64,000 nucleotides of DNA from Paraburkholderia megapolitana. GTDB taxonomy: Bacteria; Pseudomonadota; Gammaproteobacteria; Burkholderiales; Burkholderiaceae. Both the position numbers and the translations under genes were made by a program. This document shows positions 27,034 to 36,778 of this stretch, in pieces; positions within the stretch are counted from its first letter, which is position 1; each line of letters starts with the position of its first letter. Under the pieces are notes generated by a model. It did not search any database. It saw only the letters and a program-made list of their open reading frames with translations, and was not told the origin of the DNA. Where the stretch lies: contig NZ_CP041745.1 of NCBI RefSeq assembly GCF_007556815.1, forward strand, positions 4,019,501 through 4,083,500. The letters run 5' to 3'.

Positions 27034-28292
27034 GCTGCTTTCCCCTGAATGCGGCGCACCTGCGCGCCGACCGCAGTGAGCTTCGACTCCATCCGGTCGT
27101 AGCCGCGGTCGAGGTGATAGATGCGGTCGATCAGCGTTTCGCCGCTCGCGCACAGCCCGGCGATCACGAGGCTCGCGGAGGCGCGCAGATCGGTTGCCAT
27201 CACCTTCGCGCCCGACAGCCGCTCGACACCGGTAACGAGCGCGGTCTTGCCGTCGGTCGTAATGTTCGCGCCGAGGCGATTGAGTTCCTGCACGTGCATG
27301 AAGCGGTTCTCGAAGATCGTTTCGACGACCTGCGCGGTGCCGTTCGCCACCGTGTTGAGCGCCATGAACTGCGCCTGCATGTCGGTTGGGAACGCCGGGT
27401 ATTCGGACGTACGGATGTTCACGGCCTGCGCACGCTGGTTCATCCGCACGCGCATCCAGTCGTCGCCTTCTTCGATCGTCACACCGGCTTCACGCAGCTT
27501 GTCGGTAACGGCTTCGAGTATCTGCGGACGAACCTTGCGCAACGTAACGTCGCCGCCCGCCGCCGCCACGGCGCACAGGAAGGTGCCAGCTTCGATACGG
27601 TCGGGGATCACCGTGTGTTGCGCGCCATGCAGGCTGTCGACGCCCTGGATCACCAGCCGGTCGGTACCGATGCCGTCGATCTTCGCGCCCATCGCGACCA
27701 GCAGATTCGCGAGATCGCCGACTTCCGGTTCTCGCGCAGCGTTCTCGATCACCGTTTCGCCGTCGGCAAGCACCGCTGCCATCAGCAGGTTTTCCGTGCC
27801 GGTCACGGTGATCATGTCGGTGACGATGCGCGCGCCCTTCAGACGCTTCGCGCGTGCTTCGATGAAGCCGTGCTCGATGTTGATCTCGGCGCCCATCGCC
27901 TGCAGCCCCTTGATGTGCTGGTCGACCGGTCGCGCGCCGATCGCGCAGCCGCCGGGCAACGACACCTTCGCCTCGCCGAAACGGGCCACGAGCGGGCCGA
28001 GCACAAGGATAGATGCGCGCATCGTCTTCACGAGCTCGTAAGGCGCGACCGGGTTGGTCACCTTCGAGGCATCGAGCGACACATGACCCGCGCTGCTTTC
28101 GGTGCGCACGCCCATCTGGCCAAGCAGCTTGAGGATCGTGCGCACGTCCTGCAGATCGGGCACGTTGTCGAGTTGTACCGGCTCCGCGCTCAGCAGACCC
28201 GCGCACAGAATGGGCAACGCGGCGTTCTTCGCGCCCGACACCGTGATCTCACCCGCAAGCCGCTGTCCCCCAACGATAACGAGTTTGTCCAT
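27030..28292 (-). CDS. murA: UDP-N-acetylglucosamine 1-carboxyvinyltransferase
   Basis: A 420-residue MurA, first committed step of peptidoglycan synthesis. It has the PEP-binding Cys in [13 protein letters not shown] near residue 117, and [13 protein letters not shown] near residue 22. The start [12 protein letters not shown] at 28292 gives the canonical length and has AGGAAA upstream. In-frame starts at 28412 (ATG) or 28418 (GTG) would add about 40 low-complexity Thr/Glu/Ala residues, a feature sometimes annotated in Burkholderia. Its stop overlaps hisG, so cell-wall and histidine genes are coupled. Confidence 0.95.
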   Translation of the reverse strand: MDKLVIVGGQRLAGEITVSGAKNAALPILCAGLLSAEPVQLDNVPDLQDVRTILKLLGQMGVRTESSAGHVSLDASKVTNPVAPYELVKTMRASILVLGPLVARFGEAKVSLPGGCAIGARPVDQHIKGLQAMGAEINIEHGFIEARAKRLKGARIVTDMITVTGTENLLMAAVLADGETVIENAAREPEVGDLANLLVAMGAKIDGIGTDRLVIQGVDSLHGAQHTVIPDRIEAGTFLCAVAAAGGDVTLRKVRPQILEAVTDKLREAGVTIEEGDDWMRVRMNQRAQAVNIRTSEYPAFPTDMQAQFMALNTVANGTAQVVETIFENRFMHVQELNRLGANITTDGKTALVTGVERLSGAKVMATDLRASASLVIAGLCASGETLIDRIYHLDRGYDRMESKLTAVGAQVRRIQGKAA

Positions 28293-28431
28293 ACCAGTCG
28301 TTTCCTGATGCGTTTCCTGAGCCGTTTCCGGTTCCGTCCGCGAGCCGTTCGACGCGGCCTGTTGAAGCTCTGCTACGGCGCCGCTCGCTGCGTCGCCGGT
28401 GTCCTGTGTCATTCGCACTGAAGTGTCCAGA

Positions 28432-28671
28432 TTATCCGTTTTGCCATTCGGCGAGCGTCAGCGTTTTCATGCTGAGCGCGTGTATTTCTTCACGCATGCG
28501 GTCGCCGAGCGCCGCGTACACGAGTTGATGGCGCTGGATCAGCCGCTTGCCTTCGAAGTCCAGCGAAACGATCGTCGCAAAGAAATGCTGACCGTCGCCT
28601 TCGACTTCGAGATGCTGGCAGGGCAACCCGGCCGCGATGTAATTCTTGACCTGTTCGGGAGTCGGCAACAT
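28432..28671 (-). CDS. BolA-family protein (IbaG/YrbA-like)
   Basis: A 79-residue BolA-like protein with the conserved [12 protein letters not shown] and [12 protein letters not shown] segments; the His in the last motif and a Cys at residue 18 are candidate cluster ligands with a monothiol glutaredoxin. BolA proteins act in iron-sulfur handling. The placement between an ABC exporter and murA, next to mla genes, matches the yrbA-murA order in E. coli. Confidence 0.94.
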   Translation of the reverse strand: MLPTPEQVKNYIAAGLPCQHLEVEGDGQHFFATIVSLDFEGKRLIQRHQLVYAALGDRMREEIHALSMKTLTLAEWQNG

Positions 28672-28684
28672 GGAAAGCTCCTCG

Positions 28685-29449
28685 TCAGTGGCGCAGCTTG
28701 TAGCCGGATGCGAGCATGCGCATCGCGATCACGGCCAGCACCACGAAGAAACCGCCGACAATCGCGAGGCTCGCGAGCGGATCGATATCCGCGATCCCGA
28801 AGAAGCCAAAGCGAAAGCCGTCGATCATGTAGAAAAAGGGATTCAGCCGCGACACCTCGCGCCAGACCGGCGGCAACGTATGCGTCGAGTAGAACACGCC
28901 GGACAGGAACGTGAGCGGCATGATCAGGAAATTCTGGAACGCGGCGAGCTGGTCGAACTTCTCCGCCCAGATGCCGGCGATCAGCCCAAGCGTGCCGAGA
29001 ATCGCCGAACCGAGCACGGCGAATCCGACGATATAGAGCGGCGCCGCGAAGTTGAGCGGAATGAACCAGATCGTCACGATGAATACGCCGCAGCCGACCG
29101 CGAGACCGCGCACCACCGAAGCGAGCACGTAGGCGCCATACATTTCCCACGCCGCGAGCGGTGGCAACAGCACGAACACGAGGTTGCCGGTGATCTTCGA
29201 CTGGATCAGCGACGACGAGCTGTTCGCGAACGCGTTCTGCAGCACGCTCATCATCACGAGGCCCGGCACCAGAAAGCTCGTGTATTGCACGCCGGGGTAG
29301 ACCTGCACGTGATCGCGCAGCGCGTGGCCGAAGATCGTCAGATACAGCAGCGCGGTGATGACCGGCGCGAGCACCGTCTGGAACGACACCTTCCAGAAGC
29401 GCAGGACTTCCTTGTAGAACAGCGTGTGGAATCCGCTATAGCCGCTCAT
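28685..29449 (-). CDS. ABC-2 type exporter permease (YadH-like)
   Basis: A 254-residue integral membrane protein of the ABC-2 family with six helices, starting MSGYSGFHTLFYKEVLRFWK and including the typical GLVMMSVLQNAFANSSSSLI segment. With the ATPase gene it overlaps by 4 bp, it forms a YadG/YadH-type exporter of unknown substrate. The ATG at 29447-29449 is chosen; the upstream part of the open frame is the shadow of the ATPase gene. Confidence 0.95.
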   Translation of the reverse strand: MSGYSGFHTLFYKEVLRFWKVSFQTVLAPVITALLYLTIFGHALRDHVQVYPGVQYTSFLVPGLVMMSVLQNAFANSSSSLIQSKITGNLVFVLLPPLAAWEMYGAYVLASVVRGLAVGCGVFIVTIWFIPLNFAAPLYIVGFAVLGSAILGTLGLIAGIWAEKFDQLAAFQNFLIMPLTFLSGVFYSTHTLPPVWREVSRLNPFFYMIDGFRFGFFGIADIDPLASLAIVGGFFVVLAVIAMRMLASGYKLRH

Positions 29450-30372
29450 GCAAGCCCCTCGATCACTTCCGGACCGTTCATCACCTGAACGAATACGTCT
29501 TCGAGGTCGGCCTTGCGGACCTCGATTTCTTCGAATGTACAACCGGCCGCGCGACATTGCGAAAGAATCCGCTCGACGTCGTTGTAGCTGGTCAGACGCA
29601 GCAGATGCTGGTGCGGCTGCATCTGCGTCGGATCGACTTCGAGCGGCCGCAGTTCGGCGGGCAGTGTGCCCTGCGCGAAACGCACGAACAACTGGATGCC
29701 CGCGAAGCGCTGCAGCAGTGCTGCCGTACGATCGAGCGCGACCACTTCGCCGCGCCGGAGCATCGCGATACGGTCGCACAGCGACTCGGCTTCTTCGAGG
29801 TAGTGCGTGGTCAGCACGATCGTGTGACCTTCGCGATTCAGGCGCGCGATGAACTTCCACAAGGTCTGGCGCAATTCGACGTCGACGCCGGCGGTCGGCT
29901 CGTCGAGCACGATCACCGGTGGCCGGTGCACCAGCGCCTGAGCGACCAGCACGCGGCGCTTCATCCCACCGGACAGCGCGCGCATGTTGGCGTCGGCCTT
30001 GTCGGTGAGATCGAGATTCGCCATCACTTCGTCGATCCACGCATCGTTGTTGCGCAGGCCGAAGTAGCCGGACTGGATGCGCAGCGTCTCGCGCACGGTG
30101 AAGAACGGATCGAACACGAGTTCCTGGGGCACGACGCCGAGCGCGCGACGCGCTTCGCGGAAATCGCCGACCACGTCGTGGCCGCGCACCGCGATCGAGC
30201 CCTCATCGGCCCGCGCGAGACCGGCAAGTATGCTGATGAGCGTCGTCTTGCCCGCGCCGTTCGGGCCGAGCAGCCCGAAGAACTCGCCTTCTTCGATGGC
30301 GAGGCTGACGCCCTTGAGCGCCTGCAGATCCTTGTAGCGCTTCTTGACGTTACGAATGTCTATCGCTGGCAT
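29446..30372 (-). CDS. ABC exporter ATP-binding protein (YadG-like)
   Basis: A 308-residue ABC ATPase with Walker A GPNGAGKTT near residue 39, the signature LSGGMKRR near residue 133, Walker B VIVLDEPTAGVD near residue 155 and the switch His in LTTHYLEEAE. A C-terminal domain of about 90 residues follows, as in ABC-2-linked ATPases. It is coupled to the permease gene by a 4-bp overlap. The neighbouring genes mla, bolA and murA hint at an envelope substrate, by inference only. Confidence 0.96.
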   Translation of the reverse strand: MPAIDIRNVKKRYKDLQALKGVSLAIEEGEFFGLLGPNGAGKTTLISILAGLARADEGSIAVRGHDVVGDFREARRALGVVPQELVFDPFFTVRETLRIQSGYFGLRNNDAWIDEVMANLDLTDKADANMRALSGGMKRRVLVAQALVHRPPVIVLDEPTAGVDVELRQTLWKFIARLNREGHTIVLTTHYLEEAESLCDRIAMLRRGEVVALDRTAALLQRFAGIQLFVRFAQGTLPAELRPLEVDPTQMQPHQHLLRLTSYNDVERILSQCRAAGCTFEEIEVRKADLEDVFVQVMNGPEVIEGLA

Positions 30373-30559
30373 GACTGTGCGCCGCTTTCGGCGGCGGCGC
30401 CTTTAGGTGCGCAATATGCGGGGAAAAACGGAAATTGGGGCCGGCTCTGCATCGCGATAATCTGCGTGGCAAGCCCCAAAAAAGCCCCTGATTATAGGGC
30501 AAAGTCGCTTACCCGACTCTGCCCTGGGCTATTGAAGGCTGGAGGTGACGCGTAGAGCG

Positions 30560-30829
30560 TCAATGTCGCGACGACAGCAGCGTGTCGACGCCGTAGGCCT
30601 GAGCGAGACTGGCGAGCCCCGCTGGAAGATTGACGATATCGAGTGCGGCACCGCGTGCCTGCGCGGCACGCTGCCACGCGAGCAGCACAGCCAGCGCGGA
30701 CGAATCGAACTGCGTGAGCGGCGCGCAATCGACGCCGGTCGCGCCGCCGGCAATCCGCTCGAGCCCCGCCGCGAGCGCGGCTTTCGCGCTCGCGTGGGTC
30801 AGCATGGCGCCGGTTTCGAAGCGGCTCAC
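30560..30829 (-). CDS. mlaB: STAS-domain protein MlaB
   Basis: An 89-residue STAS domain with the short motif FDSSALAVLLAW, where a Ser-Ser near residue 43 corresponds to the STAS contact site. MlaB binds the MlaF ATPase and is needed for transporter activity. The start is GTG (30827-30829), overlapping the mlaC stop as GTGA; an internal ATG eight codons in is possible. It is last in mlaFEDACB. Confidence 0.92.
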   Translation of the reverse strand: MSRFETGAMLTHASAKAALAAGLERIAGGATGVDCAPLTQFDSSALAVLLAWQRAAQARGAALDIVNLPAGLASLAQAYGVDTLLSSRH

Positions 30830-31455
30830 GACTGCTTGCCCGCAGCCAGTTGCTGGTTACGCTGGGTCAGGAACTGGATCAGGCCGTCGACACCGTGCTG
30901 CTGGATCTGCTCGTTGAACTGTTGCTGATACGCCTGGATCAGCCACGCGCCGAGCACGTTGATGTCATAGACGCGCCAGCCTTGCGGCGTCTTGTACAGA
31001 CGGTAGTCGAGCTCGACCGGCGAGCCGTTGTTCATCACCACCGAGCGCACGACGACGTCGGTGTCGTCCGGGCTGGAGCGGAACGGACGGTACTGGATTT
31101 CCTGGTTGCGCACCTGGGCCAACGCGCCCGAGTACGTACGGATCAGCAGCATCTTGAACTGCTCGACGATCTGCGCCTGCTGCTCCGGCGTCGCGGTGCG
31201 CCAGTTGCGGCCCATGGCCAGTTGCGTCGTACGATGGAAGTCGGTGTACGGAAGGATCTTTTCGTTGACGAGCTTCGTCACGGCACTGATGTCGCCCTGC
31301 TGGATCGACTTGTCGGCCCGCACGGCGTCGATGACCTGTTGCGTGGCGGTCTTGACGAGCGTGTCAGGCGCACTGGTATCGACGCCTTGCGCGAACGCAG
31401 CACTGGTGAACGAAAAAAACGCAGCAAACAACGGAATGAGGAATAGTTTTTTCAT
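30826..31455 (-). CDS. mlaC: phospholipid-carrying periplasmic protein MlaC
   Basis: A 209-residue MlaC with a signal peptide (MKKLFLIPLFAAFFSFTSAAFA) and the family segments ILPYTDFHRTTQLAMGRNW and WRVYDINVLGAWLIQAY. It ferries phospholipids across the periplasm between the MlaA complex in the outer membrane and MlaFEDB in the inner membrane. The ATG at 31453-31455 yields the signal peptide; upstream codons are non-conserved. Confidence 0.96.
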   Translation of the reverse strand: MKKLFLIPLFAAFFSFTSAAFAQGVDTSAPDTLVKTATQQVIDAVRADKSIQQGDISAVTKLVNEKILPYTDFHRTTQLAMGRNWRTATPEQQAQIVEQFKMLLIRTYSGALAQVRNQEIQYRPFRSSPDDTDVVVRSVVMNNGSPVELDYRLYKTPQGWRVYDINVLGAWLIQAYQQQFNEQIQQHGVDGLIQFLTQRNQQLAAGKQS

Positions 31456-31567
31456 ATGAAGCCTGCAAGAGAATGAGCGCCTATCTTTGAACGGGCTATA
31501 TTGCCCGAGTTCATCGACTTGCGCCCGGAATCTGCGACAGTCGTATCCATCTGTTACCGCGGTGCCG

Positions 31568-32494
31568 TCAATGCAGCTTGAGCGACGGGAAGCCGAACCC
31601 GGTACGCGACGGCGGAACGATCTGGCCAGCCGGCACCGTACTGTCCTGACTGCCCTTCTGGTTGGTCTGCGGAGCAACTCCCGCGCCTGACGCCGGCGCA
31701 GCTGCCGCCGCTGCGCCAGAAGCCGCGGCCGGCGCAGCGGCGCCGTCTACCGCGCTGTCGTCGTACTTCGGCGGCGGCGCACCGTCGCCGTAATCGGGCA
31801 ACGCAGCCGAGTTGCCGTCTGACAACTGATACTGGCGGCGCTGCAGATACGCATTACGCACGAACGAGTACTTGTCGAGCGCGGCGCCTGCCAGCACGTC
31901 GCCAGCGCCGAGCAGGTTAGCCCGCGTGCTGATGATATTCAGGCCGTACAGCGCCCAGCGGAAACCTTCCGGATCGACGTACGAAAGCGGATTGACGTAG
32001 TAGTTGCCCAACGTGCCCACCGCATCGCGCACCGTGCTCGGGCCGAACAGCGGCAGCACGAGGTAGGGACCCGCCGGCACGCCGTAGTGGCCGAGCGTCA
32101 GACCGAGATCGTTGTTGTGCTTCGGCAGTCTGGCAAGCGTCGCGACGTCGAACAGACCGCCAACGCCGAACACCGTATTGATCACGATCCGCATGATGTC
32201 TTCGACACCATCGGTGATCTTCAACTGCAGCAGGTTGTTCGCCGCGGTGTACACGTCGCCGATGTTCGAGAAGAAGTTGGTGACGCTGTCACGCACCGGC
32301 TGCGGCGTGATGAACACGTAGCCCTTCGCCACCGGCTTCAGCGCGTACTGGTCGACGGTATCGTTGAACTTGAAGATCGTGCGGTTGAAGCCTTCAATCG
32401 GATCTTCCTTGATCGGCGTCTGAACGGTCGAGCAGCCGGCGAGCATTGCCACCGCCAGCACGAGGGCCGCATTGCGGACGCGCAGGGTTTTCAT
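31568..32494 (-). CDS. mlaA: outer-membrane lipoprotein MlaA (VacJ)
   Basis: A 308-residue MlaA with a lipobox (VAMLAGC, Cys at about residue 21), then the conserved DPIEGFNRTIFKFNDTVDQY, and GPYLVLPLFGPSTVRDAVG. It removes misplaced phospholipids from the outer leaflet. It carries an Ala/Pro/Gly-rich C-terminal extension of about 80 residues beyond the family core, ending in a short aromatic/basic tail. In E. coli mlaA is unlinked from mlaFEDCB; here it lies between mlaD and mlaC. Confidence 0.95.
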   Translation of the reverse strand: MKTLRVRNAALVLAVAMLAGCSTVQTPIKEDPIEGFNRTIFKFNDTVDQYALKPVAKGYVFITPQPVRDSVTNFFSNIGDVYTAANNLLQLKITDGVEDIMRIVINTVFGVGGLFDVATLARLPKHNNDLGLTLGHYGVPAGPYLVLPLFGPSTVRDAVGTLGNYYVNPLSYVDPEGFRWALYGLNIISTRANLLGAGDVLAGAALDKYSFVRNAYLQRRQYQLSDGNSAALPDYGDGAPPPKYDDSAVDGAAAPAAASGAAAAAAPASGAGVAPQTNQKGSQDSTVPAGQIVPPSRTGFGFPSLKLH

Positions 32495-32505
32495 TCTTAT
32501 GCTCC

Positions 32506-33048
32506 TTATTGGCCGGCGGCACCGCCAGAGGCGGGAAGCGTCGGTGCAGCAGCGCCCGGTGCGGGCGCGGGAGTTTTGGCGGCGCCAGAGTCGGCGGCCT
32601 TGCTGTACAGAAACTGTCCAATCAGATTTTCGAGGACGATCGCCGACTGCGTCATGGCGATGGTGTCGCCAGCTTTCAGCATCTCGGTGTCGCCACCGGC
32701 CTCGAGTCCTATGTACTGCTCGCCGAGCAGACCCGAGGTCAGGATCTTCGCGGACGAATCTTTCGGAAACTGGTACTGCTTGTCGAGATCGATCGTGACG
32801 AGCGCCTGATACGTATTGCTGTCGAAACCGATCGAATCGACCCGGCCGACCGTCACGCCCGCGCTCTTCACCGGCGCACGCGGCTTCAGCCCGCCGATAT
32901 TGTCGAACTTGAGCTTCACCGGGTACGTGGCCTGAAACGATAGCGAACTCATGTTGCCGGCCTTCAGCGCGAGGAACAGCAGCGCTATGAAGCCCAACAC
33001 TACGAACAGGCCGACCCAGAAGTCGAGAGCAGTCTTTTTCATCGTCAT
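32506..33048 (-). CDS. mlaD: MCE-domain lipid-transport protein MlaD
   Basis: A 180-residue protein with one N-terminal membrane helix (WVGLFVVLGFIALLFLALKAGN) and one MCE domain (FDNIGGLKPRAPVKSAGVTVGRV near residue 48), plus the hydrophobic SAIVLENLIGQFLY helix that lines the hexamer pore. The tail is Ala/Pro-rich. Met1 and Met3 are both possible starts. It anchors in the inner membrane with MlaE and MlaF. Confidence 0.96.
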   Translation of the reverse strand: MTMKKTALDFWVGLFVVLGFIALLFLALKAGNMSSLSFQATYPVKLKFDNIGGLKPRAPVKSAGVTVGRVDSIGFDSNTYQALVTIDLDKQYQFPKDSSAKILTSGLLGEQYIGLEAGGDTEMLKAGDTIAMTQSAIVLENLIGQFLYSKAADSGAAKTPAPAPGAAAPTLPASGGAAGQ

Positions 33049-33132
33049 CCCAAAGAGAAACCACCGCGGCGCCCGGCTACCCGCGTGGCGCCAAGGCTCG
33101 GCGCCGTACGTCGGGTGCGCGACGCGCGGGTC

Positions 33133-33900
33133 TTAGCTGAACATCAGCGCGGTCAGGAGGAAGTCGAGACCGAGCACTGCAAGCGATGCATACACCACCG
33201 TCTTCGTCGTCGCACGCGACACGCCTTCCGGGGTCGGCTTCGCCTCGTAACCCTGGTACAGCGCAATGAAGGTCACGGCAAAGCCGAACACAATACTCTT
33301 GAACACGCCATTGCCGACGTCGCTCCAGACGTCGACGCCGCCTTGCATCTGCGACCAGAACGCGCCTGAGTCGACGCCGATCATCAGCACGCCGACCACA
33401 TAGCCGCCGATGATCCCGACCGCGCTGAAAATCGCCGCGAGAATCGGCATCGCAATGATGCCCGCCCACAGGCGCGGCGCGATGACGACCTTTAAAGGAT
33501 CGACGGCCATCATTTCCATCGCCGTGAGTTGCTCGCCGGCCTTCATCAGACCGATCTCGGCGGTGAGCGACGTGCCCGCGCGGCCCGCGAACAGCAGCGC
33601 GGTCACCACCGGCCCGAGTTCGCGCACCAGCGACAGCGCGACCAGCAACCCGAGCGCCTGCTCGGAGCCGTAACGGTTCAGCGTGTAATAGCCCTGCAAG
33701 CCAAGCACGAAGCCGACGAACAGCCCCGACACCGCAATGATCACCAGCGAATAGTTGCCGACGAAATGGATCTGCTTCGTGACAAGCCGCGGGCGCCGCA
33801 GCAGCGCAAAGAATTCGAATACAAGACGAACGAACATCCGCGCGGCGTAACCCGCGCCGGCCAGCCCGTCGAGCACCGAACGTCCAATGGTGCTGATCAT
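33133..33900 (-). CDS. mlaE: lipid ABC transporter permease MlaE
   Basis: A 255-residue MlaE permease with the hallmark [32 protein letters not shown] and the [17 protein letters not shown] coupling region. The ATG at 33898-33900 overlaps the mlaF stop by 4 bp. It pairs with MlaF, MlaD and MlaB in the inner membrane. Confidence 0.97.
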   Translation of the reverse strand: MISTIGRSVLDGLAGAGYAARMFVRLVFEFFALLRRPRLVTKQIHFVGNYSLVIIAVSGLFVGFVLGLQGYYTLNRYGSEQALGLLVALSLVRELGPVVTALLFAGRAGTSLTAEIGLMKAGEQLTAMEMMAVDPLKVVIAPRLWAGIIAMPILAAIFSAVGIIGGYVVGVLMIGVDSGAFWSQMQGGVDVWSDVGNGVFKSIVFGFAVTFIALYQGYEAKPTPEGVSRATTKTVVYASLAVLGLDFLLTALMFS

Positions 33901-34718
33901 GCCCGCCCCCCGTCGATACCGAAATCCGCGGCCAGCGACGCGCTGCCCGGGTAGTGGAACTTGAACGGACCGTCGGGCGCGCCGTCGATAAACTGGCGCA
34001 CCGTCGCATCGGTCGATGCGCGCAGCTGCTCCGGCGTGCCTTCCGCGTGCACGCCGCCGTTGGCGAGGAAATAGACGTAGTCGGCAATCGCGAACGATTC
34101 GGGCACGTCGTGCGTGACCAGAATCGAGGTCGCGCCAAGCGCCTGGTTCAACGTGCGGATCAGGTTCGCCGTGATGCCGAGCGAGATCGGGTCGAGCCCG
34201 GCGAACGGCTCGTCGTACATCATCAGCTCCGGGTCGAGTGCGATGGCGCGGGCCAGCGCCACGCGCCGCGCCATGCCGCCGGAAATCTCCGACGGCGCGA
34301 GATCGCGCGCGCCGCGCAGGCCGACCGCGTTGAGTTTCATCAGCACGAGGTCGCGCAGCAGTTCTTCGGGGAGATCGGTGTGTTCGCGCAACGCGAACGC
34401 GACGTTTTCGAACACCGACATGTCGGTGAAGAGCGCGCCGAACTGGAACAGCATGCCCATCTTGCGGCGTAACGTGTACAGCGCGTCGCGGGACTGCGTG
34501 CCGATGTCCTGGCCCTGGAACAGCACCTGGCCGCGCTTCGCCTTCACCAGACCGCCGATCAACCGCAGCACGGTCGTCTTCCCGCAACCGGAGCCGCCCA
34601 TGACCGCCACCACCTGACCGCGCGGGAAACGCAGGTTCAGGTTCGACAGGACAAGGCGGTCGCCATAGCCGAAATCGACGTCGCGCAGTTCGAGAAGGGG
34701 CTCAGAGGTGGAAGGCAC
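33897..34718 (-). CDS. mlaF: lipid ABC transporter ATPase MlaF
   Basis: A 273-residue ABC ATPase with Walker [10 protein letters not shown] near residue 37, the signature [10 protein letters not shown] near residue 142, Walker [14 protein letters not shown] and the switch His in VTHDVPES. The start is taken as GTG at 34716-34718 (V-P-S-T-S-E-P); no in-frame ATG lies in a suitable place and no clear ribosome binding site is visible, so the start is uncertain. It is first in mlaFEDACB, 95 bp after thiE. Confidence 0.95.
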   Translation of the reverse strand: MPSTSEPLLELRDVDFGYGDRLVLSNLNLRFPRGQVVAVMGGSGCGKTTVLRLIGGLVKAKRGQVLFQGQDIGTQSRDALYTLRRKMGMLFQFGALFTDMSVFENVAFALREHTDLPEELLRDLVLMKLNAVGLRGARDLAPSEISGGMARRVALARAIALDPELMMYDEPFAGLDPISLGITANLIRTLNQALGATSILVTHDVPESFAIADYVYFLANGGVHAEGTPEQLRASTDATVRQFIDGAPDGPFKFHYPGSASLAADFGIDGGRA

Positions 34719-34813
34719 GTAGCTGACAGTCCATTTACACGAAGGCCGAATTATAGGGCCATCATGAAAAAACTGTCGTGACGCCCCGGCTAGGTGCCGC
34801 AGAAGTCCGACGA

Positions 34814-35932
34814 TTATTGCGTAAACACCTGTTGCAGTGCAGAAACCGCGGCGGCGGGGTCGGGTGCTTCGGTGACAGCGCGGACCACGGCCGCGCTGCC
34901 GACGCCTGTCACCAGTACGTCGGGCAACACATCGCCGTCGATCCCGCCGATCGCCACGAGCGGCACCACGCCGTCCAGCAACTGGACGTAGCGCGCGAGG
35001 CGCGCGAGGCCCTGCGGTTCGGTGGGCAGCGCCTTGGTCGCGGTCGCGAAGATGGCGCCGCAGGCGACGTAGCTGGGCCGGAAATGCAGTGCGACGAGGA
35101 CTTCGTAGTAGCCGTGGCTCGACAGGCCGAGGCGCACGCCGGCGGCGCTCAGCGCGTGCAGGTCGGCGGTATGGAGATCTTCCTGGCCCAGGTGGACGCC
35201 GTAGGCGCCCGCGTCGATGGCGGCCTGCCAGTGATCGTTGATGAACACCTGCGCATCGTGCCGCCGCCCGGCGGCGACACAGCGCGCGATGTCCTGTGCC
35301 AGTTCGGCGCTCAACTGTCCGGCCGTGGCGGACTTGTGGCGCAACTGGATGGTCTTCACGCCGAACCCCAGCACCCGCTCGACCCAGTTGGCGTCCGGCA
35401 ACACCGGGTAGAGGCCCAGCCGGTCCGGGCAACGCGGAAACGGCTGCGCGGGCGCAGCCGGCAACCCGACAACACGCGGGAAACGCGCGAGGTCGGTCGG
35501 CCAGGCATCCGCGGCGCGCTTTTCGTCGCCGTCGCGCCAGGCCAGTGCCAGCACCAGTGCGTCATGCGGCGCAAACCCGCAATCGAGGAACGCGGCCAGC
35601 GCCGGGATCCAGTCTTCGGGCAAGGCGTCTTCTAGTGCTTCCAGTGGATAGCGCTCGCCGCCCAGATGCAGCGTCGCGCGACCCGGCGCGGCCTCGATCA
35701 CGCCCGCGCCCTGCACGAGCCAGCGCGCAAGCTGCGCGCCGTCAGGCTGCGTGCCGGCAGCGACAATCAGATCGCCGCCGTTCGCGTCGTCGGGTGGGGT
35801 CAGGCAGATGCGCCATGGCGCGTGGGTCGGCGGCCAGTCGCCAAGCCGTGCGCGGATGCGCTCGGCGGCTTCGGTGAGTTCGTCGGCGGGTGGCCAGAAG
35901 CGGTCGCCGGTCAGTGGGAACGTCTGCGTCAC
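34814..35932 (-). CDS. thiE: thiamine phosphate synthase with N-terminal extension
   Basis: A 372-residue protein. The C-terminal part (from about residue 172, RLGLYPVLPD) is ThiE, with the QLRHK, FINDHWQ, GVHLGQED and GGIDG motifs. The first 170 residues form an extra domain not found in standard ThiE of about 210 residues; its end (FLDCGFAPHDALVLALAWRDG) is reminiscent of the tail of ThiD-type kinases, an inference only. The start is GTG at 35930-35932, overlapping the thiG stop as GTGA, so translation is coupled. It joins the HMP-PP and thiazole halves of thiamine phosphate. Confidence 0.92.
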   Translation of the reverse strand: MTQTFPLTGDRFWPPADELTEAAERIRARLGDWPPTHAPWRICLTPPDDANGGDLIVAAGTQPDGAQLARWLVQGAGVIEAAPGRATLHLGGERYPLEALEDALPEDWIPALAAFLDCGFAPHDALVLALAWRDGDEKRAADAWPTDLARFPRVVGLPAAPAQPFPRCPDRLGLYPVLPDANWVERVLGFGVKTIQLRHKSATAGQLSAELAQDIARCVAAGRRHDAQVFINDHWQAAIDAGAYGVHLGQEDLHTADLHALSAAGVRLGLSSHGYYEVLVALHFRPSYVACGAIFATATKALPTEPQGLARLARYVQLLDGVVPLVAIGGIDGDVLPDVLVTGVGSAAVVRAVTEAPDPAAAVSALQQVFTQ

Positions 35933-36744
35933 GCGGCGCTCCCGTCGTGATGCCAGAACGGCATACCGACCACCGGCGTGCTCGCCTCGGCCGCCTCGCG
36001 CTCGGCCATCGGCCCGGCAACGTAAGCGGCGCGGCCCGCCTCGGCGGCCAGCGCGAAGGCGCGCGCCATCGCCGGCGGATGGGTCGCCTGCGATACCGCC
36101 GTGTTCAGCAGCACCCCGTCGAAGCCCCACTCCATCACCTGGCACGCGTGCGAGGGCACACCGAGCCCGGCGTCGACGATCAGCGGTACGTCGGGCAGCC
36201 GCTCACGCAGCACGCGCAACCCGTACGGATTGATGACGCCCTTGCCGGTGCCGATCGGCGCGCCCCACGGCATCAGCGCCTCGCAGCCCACATCGAGCAA
36301 GCGTCTACCGATCACGAGATCTTCAGTGCAGTACGGCAGCACCTTGAAGCCTTCCTTCACCAGTTGGGCGGCCGCCTCGATCAGCCCGATCGGGTCGGGT
36401 TGCAGCGTGTAGTCGTCGCCGATCAGTTCGAGCTTGATCCAGTCGGTGGCGAAGATTTCGCGCGCCATGTGCGCGGTCGTCACCGCTTCGGCGACGCTCT
36501 GGCAGCCGGCGGTGTTCGGCAGCAATGGCACGCTGTGGCGCTTGAGCAGGTCGAAGAAGCCCGCCTCGGCGCCGCCTTCGTTCATCTGACGACGTAGCGC
36601 GACGGTGACCATGCCCGGCTGCGCCGCCGCGATCGAATCGGACAGCGACTGCAGCGACGGATAGCGTGAGGTGCCGAGCAGCACGCGGCTCGCGAACGTT
36701 TCGCCGTAGAGGCGGAGGGGATCGGCGGAAGCGGGAGAAGTCAT
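35929..36744 (-). CDS. thiG: thiazole synthase ThiG
   Basis: A 271-residue TIM barrel with the Schiff-base Lys in WIKLELIGDD (near residue 103), GTGKGVINPYGL and VDAGLGVPSHA motifs. It makes the thiazole phosphate carboxylate from DXP, ThiS thiocarboxylate and dehydroglycine. The ATG at 36742-36744 matches the family start. It lies 34 bp after thiS. Confidence 0.97.
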   Translation of the reverse strand: MTSPASADPLRLYGETFASRVLLGTSRYPSLQSLSDSIAAAQPGMVTVALRRQMNEGGAEAGFFDLLKRHSVPLLPNTAGCQSVAEAVTTAHMAREIFATDWIKLELIGDDYTLQPDPIGLIEAAAQLVKEGFKVLPYCTEDLVIGRRLLDVGCEALMPWGAPIGTGKGVINPYGLRVLRERLPDVPLIVDAGLGVPSHACQVMEWGFDGVLLNTAVSQATHPPAMARAFALAAEAGRAAYVAGPMAEREAAEASTPVVGMPFWHHDGSAA

Positions 36745-36778
36745 TGGGGAATCCTTGCGTCTGACGGTGCGCCGCGGC

